DNA from: JAOAPY01 sp038237475
GTDB taxonomy: Bacteria > Acidobacteriota > Blastocatellia > Pyrinomonadales > Pyrinomonadaceae
NCBI GenBank assembly: GCA_038237475.1
Contig: JBBRYS010000003.1
Location: forward strand, 310,001 to 374,000
Direction of reading: 5' to 3'
Length of the DNA stretch: 64,000 nucleotides
Translations under genes and position numbers: made by a program
Shown: positions 36,213 to 44,569 of the stretch, in pieces
Layout of the letters: each line of letters opens with the position of its first letter
Position numbering within the stretch: position 1 is the first letter of the stretch
The notes under the pieces: generated by a model
Databases searched by the model: none
What the model saw: only the letters and a program-made list of their open reading frames with translations
What the model was told of the DNA's origin: nothing

Positions 36213-36346
36213 GCGATTCGCTAAAATGGCGTGGCGCTACGCGTCTGAGGGTAGGCGAGGTCTCGTTGTTCCTACGACCAGCCCCCAACTGCTGGCCGCT
36301 ACCGCTACCGCTTCTACTACTAGGCGGAGCGATGTCTAAAATATTT

Positions 36347-36420
36347 TGGCTGGGAGGCAGGGACTCGAACCCCGATAGCCAGATTCAGAGTCTGGAGTCC
36401 TACCATTGGACGACCTCCCA
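36347..36420 (-). tRNA. tRNA-Gln (CTG)
   Basis: Cloverleaf on the minus strand: acceptor TGGGAGG pairs with CCTCCCA, anticodon stem CCAGA/TCTGG around loop CTCTGAA (anticodon CTG at 36388-36386), T-loop TTCGAGT, discriminator G, and encoded CCA at 36349-36347. The U-A first pair of the acceptor is typical of tRNA-Gln. Confidence 0.96.
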
Positions 36421-36742
36421 GCACGGGAATTTCACTCTACGAATTGTGGGCTGCGATTGTCAACCGGCTGATCGGGGTGGCTGAGCCTGCGGCGGTCATG
36501 GCGAGCCACAGCACCATAAAAATCAAAATTGGATTTTACGATTTGCATCCGGACAGGAAATTTTTCGCTGAACCATTATGCTTCAATTGCTATAGGTTTA
36601 CTTTGCAGACTTGTTTAGGTTGCCAGCCGGGACTTATCAGGGCACAATACGCGCATCACCCCACTCGCGAAATAGGGCGGCCCCACTTTCTTCAACATCC
36701 CAAATAAAGGCGGAGCTTTCTCCAGTGGGACAACCAATCACC

Positions 36743-37063
36743 ATGAGCCATCCAGAATCTCCAGGTCACCCCCCAGACGACGAAGTGCAGCGTCTCTTGA
36801 TCCAGCTATCCAATTATGAAAACCAAATAGATGAAATAGCGGATCTGGTTTCGCGCGTGCGTCATGAGATCAATAATCCACTCACGGGAATACTGGGCCA
36901 GGCCCAACTACTACTGCGTGAGGATTTGAACGAGAAGGCGCGGCAGCGCGCCGAGACTATTGAGCAGCTGGCCCGCCGTCTGGCAGCAACTGTCGCGGAA
37001 CTGAGACAGGTGCAGAAACCCCAGCGAGTGTCCGCCCCGTTGTCTGATAATACGGAAACCTAA
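36743..37063 (+). CDS. Orphan histidine-kinase HisKA domain protein
   Basis: A 106-residue protein that consists almost only of a HisKA dimerisation/phosphoacceptor domain: SRVRHEINNPLTGILGQAQLLL is a good H-box with the phospho-accepting His, followed by a second helix (KARQRAETIEQLARRLAATV). A short coiled coil precedes it. No HATPase_c catalytic domain follows; the frame ends in a stop after 40 further residues. It may serve as a phosphotransfer or dimerisation partner for another kinase. The start at ATG 36743 is chosen because the frame becomes protein-like there; its ribosome binding site is weak. Confidence 0.75.
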   Translation: MSHPESPGHPPDDEVQRLLIQLSNYENQIDEIADLVSRVRHEINNPLTGILGQAQLLLREDLNEKARQRAETIEQLARRLAATVAELRQVQKPQRVSAPLSDNTET

Positions 37064-37119
37064 GTCAGTCAGGATTGTTTTTCAGGACTTAATCAGCGCG
37101 CGCTTCGGCGCCTTCGAAT

Positions 37120-38037
37120 TCATGCCGCCGGCTTGCGCAGGCTCTTAATACCTTCCTTGATCATGAGGCGGCGGTTGCTGAAGGTCGCCATGTGAAAGGG
37201 CACGACACAGCCGCAGCGATCGCAGTCCGCGGTATCACCCATCATGCATTTACCTTTTGGCTCGCCGGTGGGTCCAAAAGCAAAGGCCTTCAAACGAAAC
37301 TCGCAATTGTCGGTCACCTGCTTCGCGTTCTGCGATCGCATCAAGTCCAGGGTGGAATCCATCATGTTGATGACCCCGGGATATTTTTTCTTCAGTTCCA
37401 GGATCTGATCGATTAATCGATCCCGAGTGGGCCAATCCAGCCAGAGCATCTCGTCAAGTCCGGTGACGGGCGTGAAAAAGTCGAAGATGATCCCGCCGCG
37501 CGCGAGCGGTCCCCACTCCTGCACCAACTTTTCGATGCAGTCTTTGGTAATGCTGGTCAGGACGCAGGAGATTTGAATATTGAACTCCGGATGGTCTTTT
37601 ACGTTCTGTTTAATCTTCTGATAAATCCCCGGCGCTCGCATGCGAGCGAAGGCTTCTTCGGTGCCGTCAATCGAGACGACCCAGGTACAGTTGGGCCAGT
37701 CGGGCAGTTCCATTGTGCCGTTGGTAACGATGGTGTTGTGGGCGAAATAATGCCGCCCGGCTTCGATTAGTTGCTTGCGCACCATTGGTTCGCCACCGAC
37801 CCAGGTGCAGAGCATCATCGGGTGCCCGGCGGCTTTCATGGCATCCAGCTTTTCGATCCACTTTTCGACCGAAAGCTCTTTTTCGTTGGTGTGATCTTCT
37901 GCGAAGAAATAACAGTGCTCGCAGCGCAGGTTACAACGATTGGTGACATCAATCGACCCCACCGCATATTTGGGCAGACCAGTAACAAACAAGCGGCCAA
38001 GTTTTGAGACGCGGCGGAGTTTTTGAGTAAAAGACAT
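37120..38037 (-). CDS. Radical SAM protein with C-terminal Cys cluster
   Basis: Radical SAM enzyme of 305 residues with the cluster motif CNLRCEHC (Cys35, Cys39, Cys42) after VGSIDVTNR. The partial TIM barrel follows (TWVGGEPMVR as the SAM-binding GGE motif, VSIDGTEEAFARMR). Near the end is a second Cys group (CEFRLKAFAFG, GKCMMGDTADCDRCGC), which could bind an auxiliary cluster as in SPASM-type enzymes. The reaction is unknown. The larger radical SAM gene at 38982-40961 is nearby on the same strand with one secreted-protein gene between, so a shared pathway is possible but unproven. Confidence 0.88.
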   Translation of the reverse strand: MSFTQKLRRVSKLGRLFVTGLPKYAVGSIDVTNRCNLRCEHCYFFAEDHTNEKELSVEKWIEKLDAMKAAGHPMMLCTWVGGEPMVRKQLIEAGRHYFAHNTIVTNGTMELPDWPNCTWVVSIDGTEEAFARMRAPGIYQKIKQNVKDHPEFNIQISCVLTSITKDCIEKLVQEWGPLARGGIIFDFFTPVTGLDEMLWLDWPTRDRLIDQILELKKKYPGVINMMDSTLDLMRSQNAKQVTDNCEFRLKAFAFGPTGEPKGKCMMGDTADCDRCGCVVPFHMATFSNRRLMIKEGIKSLRKPAA

Positions 38038-38157
38038 GTCGCGGGAGATTATCGCAGCAAAGCCCTGCGGGTCAAAACAGAAGCTGTCGATTGAGGCTCG
38101 AACTATTCACTTATGATTATGGCTGTACGTGCACCATTCCATAGTTCGCTCTTTGAA

Positions 38158-38183
38158 AGACCCCAGGCGATCGCCGGGGGTCT
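38158..38183 (-). terminator. Palindromic hairpin, likely terminator
   Basis: Nearly perfect 26-base palindrome (AGACCCCAGGCGA / TCGCCGGGGGTCT) between two minus-strand genes, about 30 bases after the stop of the upstream one. On the minus strand a short TTTC follows. Confidence 0.55.
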
Positions 38184-38215
38184 CGTCATGAACGAACGGG
38201 GGAGAAGGGTAAGTA

Positions 38216-38752
38216 TTACTTCTCGATGGCGGGGAGTTGGGTATCCTCGTCCACGAAGGCTTTCAGTGGACTTCCTTCTTTAACTTCCACATTCTTTCCG
38301 TGTTTCAACAACCCAATTGGTCCAAACAGGATGGTGAGCGCTATCGTTGTGCCCACTTTGCTTTCGCCTTCCTTGCCTTTGTTTGCCCGCAGACGCACCC
38401 GGGTGTCACCGATCTTCAGATATTCCAGGCGAATATTTAACTCGCCTCCTTTACCCATCATGCCGGATTTTTTGGCATGAGTTACTGAGCCCACGGCTTT
38501 AGTCCCGGCTTTGGCCACTATCGCATCGCCAACTTTTAAGTCTTCTGCCAGTTCGAGATTTACTCGATCATCCTCATGAGCGGTCTTGGAACTCAAAGCC
38601 TCAGAGAACTTCAAACTCACTTCTGTCCCTTCTTTCAAGAGATAGGTATCAGTATTGACTGGAATCGTCACCGGTGTTTTGGCAGTTGCCAGGAAGCTGG
38701 CTGACAAGAGGATTACAACCAGTTTTGTAACCATGGATTTTCGCATCGACAT
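38216..38752 (-). CDS. Secreted hypothetical protein
   Basis: A 178-residue protein with a signal peptide (VVILLSASFLATA) and an all-beta region beginning DTYLLKEGTEVSLKFSEALSSK, with LKVGDAIVAKAGTKAVGSV later; this looks like a family of acidobacterial secreted proteins with a TEV(S)L-x-F-x-E-x-L-SS start and no known function. A hydrophobic stretch, TTIALTILFGPIGLLKHG, lies at about 135-152. ATG 38752 is preferred because AAGGAG lies about ten bases upstream. It sits between two radical SAM genes on the same strand; whether it works with them is unknown. Confidence 0.72.
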   Translation of the reverse strand: MSMRKSMVTKLVVILLSASFLATAKTPVTIPVNTDTYLLKEGTEVSLKFSEALSSKTAHEDDRVNLELAEDLKVGDAIVAKAGTKAVGSVTHAKKSGMMGKGGELNIRLEYLKIGDTRVRLRANKGKEGESKVGTTIALTILFGPIGLLKHGKNVEVKEGSPLKAFVDEDTQLPAIEK

Positions 38753-38981
38753 TATATGAAGTCTCCTTCTAAGAGTGTGGGAGTTTCTAGACACGTGTTT
38801 GGCAACCAAGAGAATTCAAAAGTGCGTCCGCCCTTAAGTAGCAGAATTATCCAGTACTGAACAGGGAGCGTTCGCGACTATCCTCGGAATTTCTCAGCGG
38901 TGTGCACTAGCAAGTATAGTCAGTAGAGAACGCAACCTTTTAGTGGCCGCGTTCTCTACAAAGCGCTGGCATCAAACTTCG

Positions 38982-40961
38982 CTATGAGATGCCTACCGTT
39001 TCCTGTTCGTGTTCATCAACCAGGTAAGGCGAGACGACCACTGGCTTCTCATCGGCGTCTTCCGCGAGCACGGCCTGGATGATGGGCAGGCTCAGAGAGT
39101 GCTTCCTCGATATTCCCGGGACGTTGTGACCGGCAGCATAGACTGCGTGGCGTTCGTTCTTCTCGTACCACTCGGCGAGGTTCGCAGTCTTGTGCATGTT
39201 CTCGATAATCTGACGCCAGCCAACCCCCGTGTTGTAAGCGCAGAAACTGATCTCGCCTTCCTGTGTGCCGTAAGGGATGACGCACATTTCAGTGCGGCGA
39301 AAATCGTAGTTGAAGAGATCCTGAAACCACATGCCTTCAACGCAGAGGACGCGCCAGATGTCACTAGGATCGTCGGCTGCCTTTGCCTTCATGCGGTCGT
39401 TGCGATCCGAACTGGAGTTAGTCGACGACGGCTTAAAGAGATTCAGGATCTGGGAAATCGGAAATCCTTCCGGCGCGCGCTCCGCGTGGAAGTTGCGCAT
39501 GATGGCCATCCCAAGCTGCGCGTAAGAAAGTTTCCTGCCTCGCGCCGAATCGGTAATCACCGCCACGTCTTTCATGAACTGCTCATAGTCAAAGAAGTCG
39601 AACAGCGAGTTGAACTCACCAGTCTTCTTGTTGACCACGATCAAAGTGAAGATGCCGCAGTTCGGATGGCAATTACAGGAAGACCAGCCCCAGGGCGCGT
39701 CCGCGCCTTGCAGCATGTCCATCACACTGGTGAAAGCTGAATACGAAGAGAGCGGGTACCAATCACGCAAAGGTTGCAGGCGTCCGCCGAGCTGATCTTT
39801 CAAATCATGCGTCATGCCGGCCAGCGTATAGCGCTGTTTGATACGGACGTCGTCGGGCACGTCTTCATCGCGGCCGGTGAATGAAACCGGCTGGAAGGCA
39901 ATGGTCTGGACCTTGTCAATATTCTTGGCGGCGAACTCAACAATCGAGCCAATCCCATCGTTGTTGATGGTATTGACGATGGTCGTTACGAGCGTCACCT
40001 TGATGCCGACGCTGGCTAAATTTTCAATCGCCTGTTGCTTGACGTCGAACAGGTTGCCGACACCGCGGTGTTTGTTCTTCTCTTCACTCACACCGTCGAA
40101 TTGCAGGTAGACGCCGTGTTGACCTGCTTCCTTGGCTGCCTTACAGAACTCAATGTCTTCGGCAAAGCGAATGCCATTGGTGGCAGCGAGAATGCGATAA
40201 AAGCCAACCTTCTTCGCGTAAGCAACTGCTTCCAGATAATAAGGAGACAGCGTGGGCTCGCCTCCGGAAAACAGGATGATGATCTGTCGCTTCGGCTTGA
40301 ATGAGACGGCGCGATCCAGAATTGCCTTCGTATCTTCGTAGGTTGGTTCGTGGACATAACCAACCTGATTCGCATCCATGAAGCAGGGATTGCACATCAT
40401 GTTGCAGCGATTGGTTAGATCGACTGTCAGCACTGCGCCGCGGCCAAATTTAATATTCGAGGTTCCGTGGTGATGGACATGCGAGTCTTCAGCGGAGCGA
40501 AAGTCGCGTCCAAAAAAGAGCGACTCGATGCGCTCGAGAAACGCGGGGTCGGTGGCCATGACGTCCACAAACTCGCCGTGCTTGGGACAGGTTTTTTTCA
40601 TTACTACCTGTCCGTTCTCTTCCACGATCTGCGCTTTGATTTCGCCCGGGTGCTCATTCATCAAAGACTCGAGCGTGACCTCACCGGTTATCACGGCATC
40701 GCGCACTTCCTTGACGCAACGTGGGCAAAGGCTGTCAGTCTCCCGGGGAAACCCGAGCGGTGGAGAAGTGCGCTCGTAGGATTTGAGCAACGGGCCCGGC
40801 GCCCACTGGGGACGGATGGCCTCGCCTTCGGGCAGACGCGTGTTGACGGACTGAAATGCCTTCCAGGCGAGATCGGAAAGATCTGAAACGAGTTTGGAGC
40901 CTTTGACTCCCTTAAGAACACCTTTCTCAGACTCACCCCGACGGAATTGATCGCTAAACAA
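38982..40961 (-). CDS. Tetraether-synthase-like radical SAM protein
   Basis: Radical SAM enzyme of 659 residues resembling archaeal Tes, which joins lipid tails across the membrane. It has an N-terminal rubredoxin-like site (LCPRC, Cys79/Cys82; TCPKHGEF, Cys125/His128), the radical SAM motif CNMMCNPC (Cys186/190/193), GGEPTL, a His-rich HVHHH before the core, CNCHPNC further on, and a C-terminal MCVIPYGTQEGEISFCAYN like the Tes ending. Acidobacteria are known to make membrane-spanning iso-diabolic acid lipids, so a role there is a reasonable inference. The TTG start has GGGAG about nine bases upstream. Whether it acts on lipids in this organism is not shown by the sequence. Confidence 0.8.
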   Translation of the reverse strand: MFSDQFRRGESEKGVLKGVKGSKLVSDLSDLAWKAFQSVNTRLPEGEAIRPQWAPGPLLKSYERTSPPLGFPRETDSLCPRCVKEVRDAVITGEVTLESLMNEHPGEIKAQIVEENGQVVMKKTCPKHGEFVDVMATDPAFLERIESLFFGRDFRSAEDSHVHHHGTSNIKFGRGAVLTVDLTNRCNMMCNPCFMDANQVGYVHEPTYEDTKAILDRAVSFKPKRQIIILFSGGEPTLSPYYLEAVAYAKKVGFYRILAATNGIRFAEDIEFCKAAKEAGQHGVYLQFDGVSEEKNKHRGVGNLFDVKQQAIENLASVGIKVTLVTTIVNTINNDGIGSIVEFAAKNIDKVQTIAFQPVSFTGRDEDVPDDVRIKQRYTLAGMTHDLKDQLGGRLQPLRDWYPLSSYSAFTSVMDMLQGADAPWGWSSCNCHPNCGIFTLIVVNKKTGEFNSLFDFFDYEQFMKDVAVITDSARGRKLSYAQLGMAIMRNFHAERAPEGFPISQILNLFKPSSTNSSSDRNDRMKAKAADDPSDIWRVLCVEGMWFQDLFNYDFRRTEMCVIPYGTQEGEISFCAYNTGVGWRQIIENMHKTANLAEWYEKNERHAVYAAGHNVPGISRKHSLSLPIIQAVLAEDADEKPVVVSPYLVDEHEQETVGIS

Positions 40962-41387
40962 TGATATCTTCTCCCAACGCTCTGCTGACGTTTGCGCTTG
41001 CTAAATCATCAAAAACAAAACTATGAACCCTCGTCCTCAGGTGTCCTGATGAACCTCTGGCCCTGGCCTGTGGACGGCGTTGCTCATGATAGAGGTCTGA
41101 TTCAGCTAAGGCAAGGCAAAAAGGCGGGTTAGCCTTTCGCAAGGGGTTAAACTGTCATCCACTTTCAGGGGCTAAGCCGTTGCGGGCAAACCCTTTGTCC
41201 TGACCTCGCATTTGGCGAGTCCGGCGGCCATTATGATGCTTGAGCTTGCATGTCTGGACAAACAACGGCTGAAAAATCCATGCACGTACGGCGCGAGAAT
41301 CAAACGGTGGAAGCAAGATCTTTAATTCTGTTGCCTGTGCCTCAGTTGCGGCGTAAACCCACCCGCGGGTAAGATTCCGCCACCTTA
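40962..41387. other. Divergent intergenic region upstream of lpxA
   Basis: About 425 bases between the divergent radical SAM and lpxA genes. I see no gene in it. It must hold both promoters; near 41320-41385 TTGCCT and TAAGAT lie in a possible but unconvincing order, with a short ACCCGCGGGT palindrome between. Confidence 0.4.
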
Positions 41388-42230
41388 ATGAATATTCATC
41401 CCTCAGCAATCGTGCACCCGACTGCAATCATAGGATCAGAAGTCGAGCTCGGCGCCCAGGTGCGCGTCGGACCGTACGCGGTCATCGAGGACGAGGTTTC
41501 GGTTGGCGCCGGATGCAGGATTGAGGCACATTCTGTCATCAAGAGATTTACCTCCCTCGGGGCGCGGAACCGAGTGTTTGAACATGCGGTGCTTGGCGGT
41601 GAACCACAGGACGTAAAGTTCAAAGGCGAGTCGAGCAGCCTGATTATCGGCGACGACAACTTGATTCGTGAGTTTTGCACGCTGCACCGGGCCAACGGCG
41701 AGGGTGAGCAAACGCGAATCGGCTCGCGAAACTTCCTGATGGTCGGTGTGCATCTCGCACACAACTGCATCGTCGGCGACGATAATATTCTGACCAACGG
41801 AGTAGCGCTCGCTGGTCACATCATCGTCGAAGATCACGTCTTTCTATCCAACAATGTCGGGGCGCATCAATTCGTGCGGCTGGGCCGCTATGCGATGGTC
41901 GGTGGCAAATCCAAGATCGTTCAGGACGTGTTGCCGTTCTTTATCACCGACGGAAATCCGCCGAGTGTGCGAGGAGTGAATTCCGTTGGTTTGCGCCGCG
42001 CGGGATTTTCATCCGAGAGCAGAAGTGCTTTAAAGGAAGCTTACCGTAAGTTGTTCCGCTCCGGCTTGTCCTTAAGTGAAGCGCTTCAGAGTCTGGAGCA
42101 GATTCCCGATGACAACGTTATGCATCTGGTAAACTTTATCCGCGAGTCAAAACGCGGGTTTACACGAGCGAGAACCAGAGAGCCCCTGGCTGAAGCCGAA
42201 GCTGAAGAGTCCAGTCCGGCAGCACATTAA
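41388..42230 (+). CDS. lpxA: UDP-N-acetylglucosamine acyltransferase (LpxA)
   Basis: First committed-path enzyme of lipid A synthesis: transfers a hydroxyacyl chain from acyl carrier protein to the 3-OH of UDP-GlcNAc. Left-handed beta-helix built from hexapeptide repeats (IHPSAIVHPTAIIGSEVELGAQV and following, quoted in part), with the catalytic His in MVGVHLAHNCIVGDDNIL and the C-terminal helical domain (YRKLFRSGLSLSEAL). At 280 residues it is slightly longer than the usual 260-265, owing to a Glu/Ala-rich tail. The lpxD gene starts 18 bases after its stop, so the two form an operon. Confidence 0.96.
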   Translation: MNIHPSAIVHPTAIIGSEVELGAQVRVGPYAVIEDEVSVGAGCRIEAHSVIKRFTSLGARNRVFEHAVLGGEPQDVKFKGESSSLIIGDDNLIREFCTLHRANGEGEQTRIGSRNFLMVGVHLAHNCIVGDDNILTNGVALAGHIIVEDHVFLSNNVGAHQFVRLGRYAMVGGKSKIVQDVLPFFITDGNPPSVRGVNSVGLRRAGFSSESRSALKEAYRKLFRSGLSLSEALQSLEQIPDDNVMHLVNFIRESKRGFTRARTREPLAEAEAEESSPAAH

Positions 42231-42248
42231 GTCGCAGGTTCAAAACCG

Positions 42249-43307
42249 ATGGCCCAGATCAATCCTGTAACGGTAGCAGAACTCGCGAGTCACGTGAGTG
42301 GCGCCGTCATTGGTGATGGCAGCGTCATGATTCGAGGAGTCGCCAGTCTCAAGTCTGCGGCTGCAGGCGAAATCTCTTATGTCGACGATGCGAAATTTTT
42401 TGCCGACGCAAACTCAAGCCAGGCAGCCTGTTTGATCGTCCCCGCCGGTGCGGAGATCCAGACGCCTTGCCGGATTGAAGTAAAGAGACCAAAGCTTGCC
42501 TTTGCCCTGATTGCGGAATTACTGCACGCGCCGAAAAACCGCGACGCTTTGATTCATCCTACTTCGGTTATTGACGACTCAGTAAAGATTGGCGACGGCG
42601 TCTATGTAGGCCCGTACGCAGTAATCGAGGCCCAGTCACGAGTGGGTCCAGGCACACTGATCGAAGCAGGAGTGAAGGTGGGCCTGAACGTCACCATCGG
42701 CAGCGATTGCGTACTGCATCCCAATGTAGTGCTTTACGACGGGGTCACGCTGGGGGACCGCGTAATTCTGCACGCTGGCGTCTGTGTGGGGGCCGATGGT
42801 TTTGGCTATGTGCGCGGCGATACGGGTTATCACAAGTTTCCGCAGAGAGGCACGGTGGTGATCGAGGACGATGTTGAGTTGGGTGCTTATACTTGCGTCG
42901 ATCGCGGCGCGCTTGGCCGCACGCGCATCGGCCAAGGCACCAAGCTCGATAACCTGGTCCATGTGGGCCACAACTGTGATATCGGCGAGCGCGTGGTGAT
43001 CGCCGCGCAGACCGGCATCTCCGGCAGCGTAACTATCGAAGATGATTGTGTCATCGGCGGTCAGGTGGGGTTTGGCGATCACATTCACGTGCAGAAGGGC
43101 GCCGTGATTGGATCAAAGGCCGGGGTGCTGCCCGGCAAGATCGTGCGACCGGGCGTCTGGTGGGGCATTCCTATTCAGCCGCTGGACGAATACAAGCGCT
43201 TGCACGCTCACCTTGGACGCTTGCCGCAAATGCGCGCGGAATTGAAAGAGCTGCGGGAGCGTCTGCAGGACCTGGAAGGAAAAATCTCTCAAGAACCGAA
43301 CCCTTAA
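42249..43307 (+). CDS. lpxD: UDP-3-O-acylglucosamine N-acyltransferase (LpxD)
   Basis: Adds the N-linked hydroxyacyl chain to UDP-3-O-acyl-glucosamine in lipid A synthesis. An N-terminal uridine-binding domain (about 1-100, with RGVASLKSAAAGEISYVDDAKF) precedes a long hexapeptide beta-helix; the catalytic His is in NLVHVGHNCDIGERV and the GTVVIEDDVELGAYTCVDRG segment is characteristic. A C-terminal helix follows (LPQMRAELKELRERLQDLE). The 352-residue length fits the family. It follows lpxA directly; lpxC and fabZ, often in this operon elsewhere, are not in the window. Confidence 0.96.
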   Translation: MAQINPVTVAELASHVSGAVIGDGSVMIRGVASLKSAAAGEISYVDDAKFFADANSSQAACLIVPAGAEIQTPCRIEVKRPKLAFALIAELLHAPKNRDALIHPTSVIDDSVKIGDGVYVGPYAVIEAQSRVGPGTLIEAGVKVGLNVTIGSDCVLHPNVVLYDGVTLGDRVILHAGVCVGADGFGYVRGDTGYHKFPQRGTVVIEDDVELGAYTCVDRGALGRTRIGQGTKLDNLVHVGHNCDIGERVVIAAQTGISGSVTIEDDCVIGGQVGFGDHIHVQKGAVIGSKAGVLPGKIVRPGVWWGIPIQPLDEYKRLHAHLGRLPQMRAELKELRERLQDLEGKISQEPNP

Positions 43308-43366
43308 AAACGTACTGCCGCTCCTTTAACGAGCCCCGGTTCGCGCAAGCAAGTCGCAAACAACCT

Positions 43367-44542
43367 TTAATTCCACTGTTGGAGGGCCGCCAGAATCACA
43401 TCGGCCGCGCGTTTTGAAGCGCCACCAACGCCCAGTGCCGCTGCTACTTCACGCAATGTTGCTCTCATCTTCTCATTCTGCAACGGGTCGAGCAGACGTA
43501 ATAACTCCGCAGCTACTTTTTCTCCACTCAAATCGTTTTGTATTAATTCGGTTACGACGCGCTGGCCCGCAATGAGATTTACCAGGCCATAGTGTTCGGC
43601 GGTAATCAGGCTGCCCAGCACATGCCAGTTGATGGCGGACTCTTTATAGACCACCACCATCGGGGTTCGCAGGATGGCAGCTTCGAGGGTGGCTGTGCCG
43701 CTGGCGATGGCGGCCGCAGCGGCGGCGTTAAGAGCTTCTCGGGTTTCGTGGTGGATGACACGAAAGACTTCCGGAAGTCTAATGCCGGAATTTAAAATGA
43801 TCTGCCTTGCCTCCTCGATGGAACGACTGGGAGCAACAACGAGGGCGAATTGCACGTCATCACGTTCCTTCGCCAGCAGCGAGGCAGCGTCGAGCAGCGG
43901 CGGCAGAATGCGCAGCAGCTCCTTATGGCGGCTGCCTGGCAACAGCGCGATGATTGGCCGGTTCGGATCCAGGTCGTTCCGGCGGCAGAATTCTTCGCGA
44001 TCGTATCCTGCGCGGACTTCGCCTGCGAGCGGATTGCCAACATATTCAAGCTGCTTCATGCCGCGCTGCGCGAACCATTCAGACTCGAACGGCATGATCG
44101 AAAGCAACAGATCTACATCGCGACGGATCTGGGCCACCCGATATGAACGCCAGGCCCAGACCTGTGGGCTGATGTAATAGATGACTCGCAGGCCACTGCG
44201 GTGCAGAGCTTTGGCGAGGCGCAGGTTGAACTCTGGCCAGTCAACCAAAATCACCGCGCACGGTTTTTTTTCTGCCGCGGCTCGCTTCAGTTGTTTGAAG
44301 GCGCGCAGGAACCCGGGAAAGACGCGAGCGACTTCGACGATACCCATGATGGCCAAATCGTCCGAGTTCACTGTTGTCTCGACCCCGGCTTTTCGCATTG
44401 CCGGGCCGGTGGCGCCAAAGAATTCGAAACTGGACTGCGGTGCGGCGGCTCCTAACGCGTGCACCAGCGCGGCGGCATGAGCGTCGCCCGATGGCTCGCC
44501 TGCAACGATCATGAGACGCAGGTTGGAAAGGTCGTCCGTCAT
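43367..44542 (-). CDS. lpxB: Lipid-A-disaccharide synthase (LpxB)
   Basis: GT19-family glycosyltransferase that joins UDP-2,3-diacylglucosamine and lipid X into the lipid A disaccharide at the inner membrane. The N-terminus has the family's VAGEPSGDAHAA (usually GExSGD). Later IYYISPQVWAWRSYRV, FESEWF, YVGNPLA and IALLPGSRHKE are the conserved blocks. Length 391 is normal. It is converging with lpxD rather than in line with it, so the lipid A genes here are split on two strands. Confidence 0.95.
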   Translation of the reverse strand: MTDDLSNLRLMIVAGEPSGDAHAAALVHALGAAAPQSSFEFFGATGPAMRKAGVETTVNSDDLAIMGIVEVARVFPGFLRAFKQLKRAAAEKKPCAVILVDWPEFNLRLAKALHRSGLRVIYYISPQVWAWRSYRVAQIRRDVDLLLSIMPFESEWFAQRGMKQLEYVGNPLAGEVRAGYDREEFCRRNDLDPNRPIIALLPGSRHKELLRILPPLLDAASLLAKERDDVQFALVVAPSRSIEEARQIILNSGIRLPEVFRVIHHETREALNAAAAAAIASGTATLEAAILRTPMVVVYKESAINWHVLGSLITAEHYGLVNLIAGQRVVTELIQNDLSGEKVAAELLRLLDPLQNEKMRATLREVAAALGVGGASKRAADVILAALQQWN

Positions 44543-44569
44543 CAGGAGCTTTCTAAACTGACTCGAGCT

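Noticed and set aside
36743..37063. Truncated full histidine kinase
   Set aside because: No ATPase-domain remnant follows before tRNA-unrelated sequence and the next gene, so a stand-alone domain is more likely than a broken kinase.
41155..41427. Minus-strand open frame upstream of lpxA
   Set aside because: It overlaps the lpxA start and has no protein-like features.
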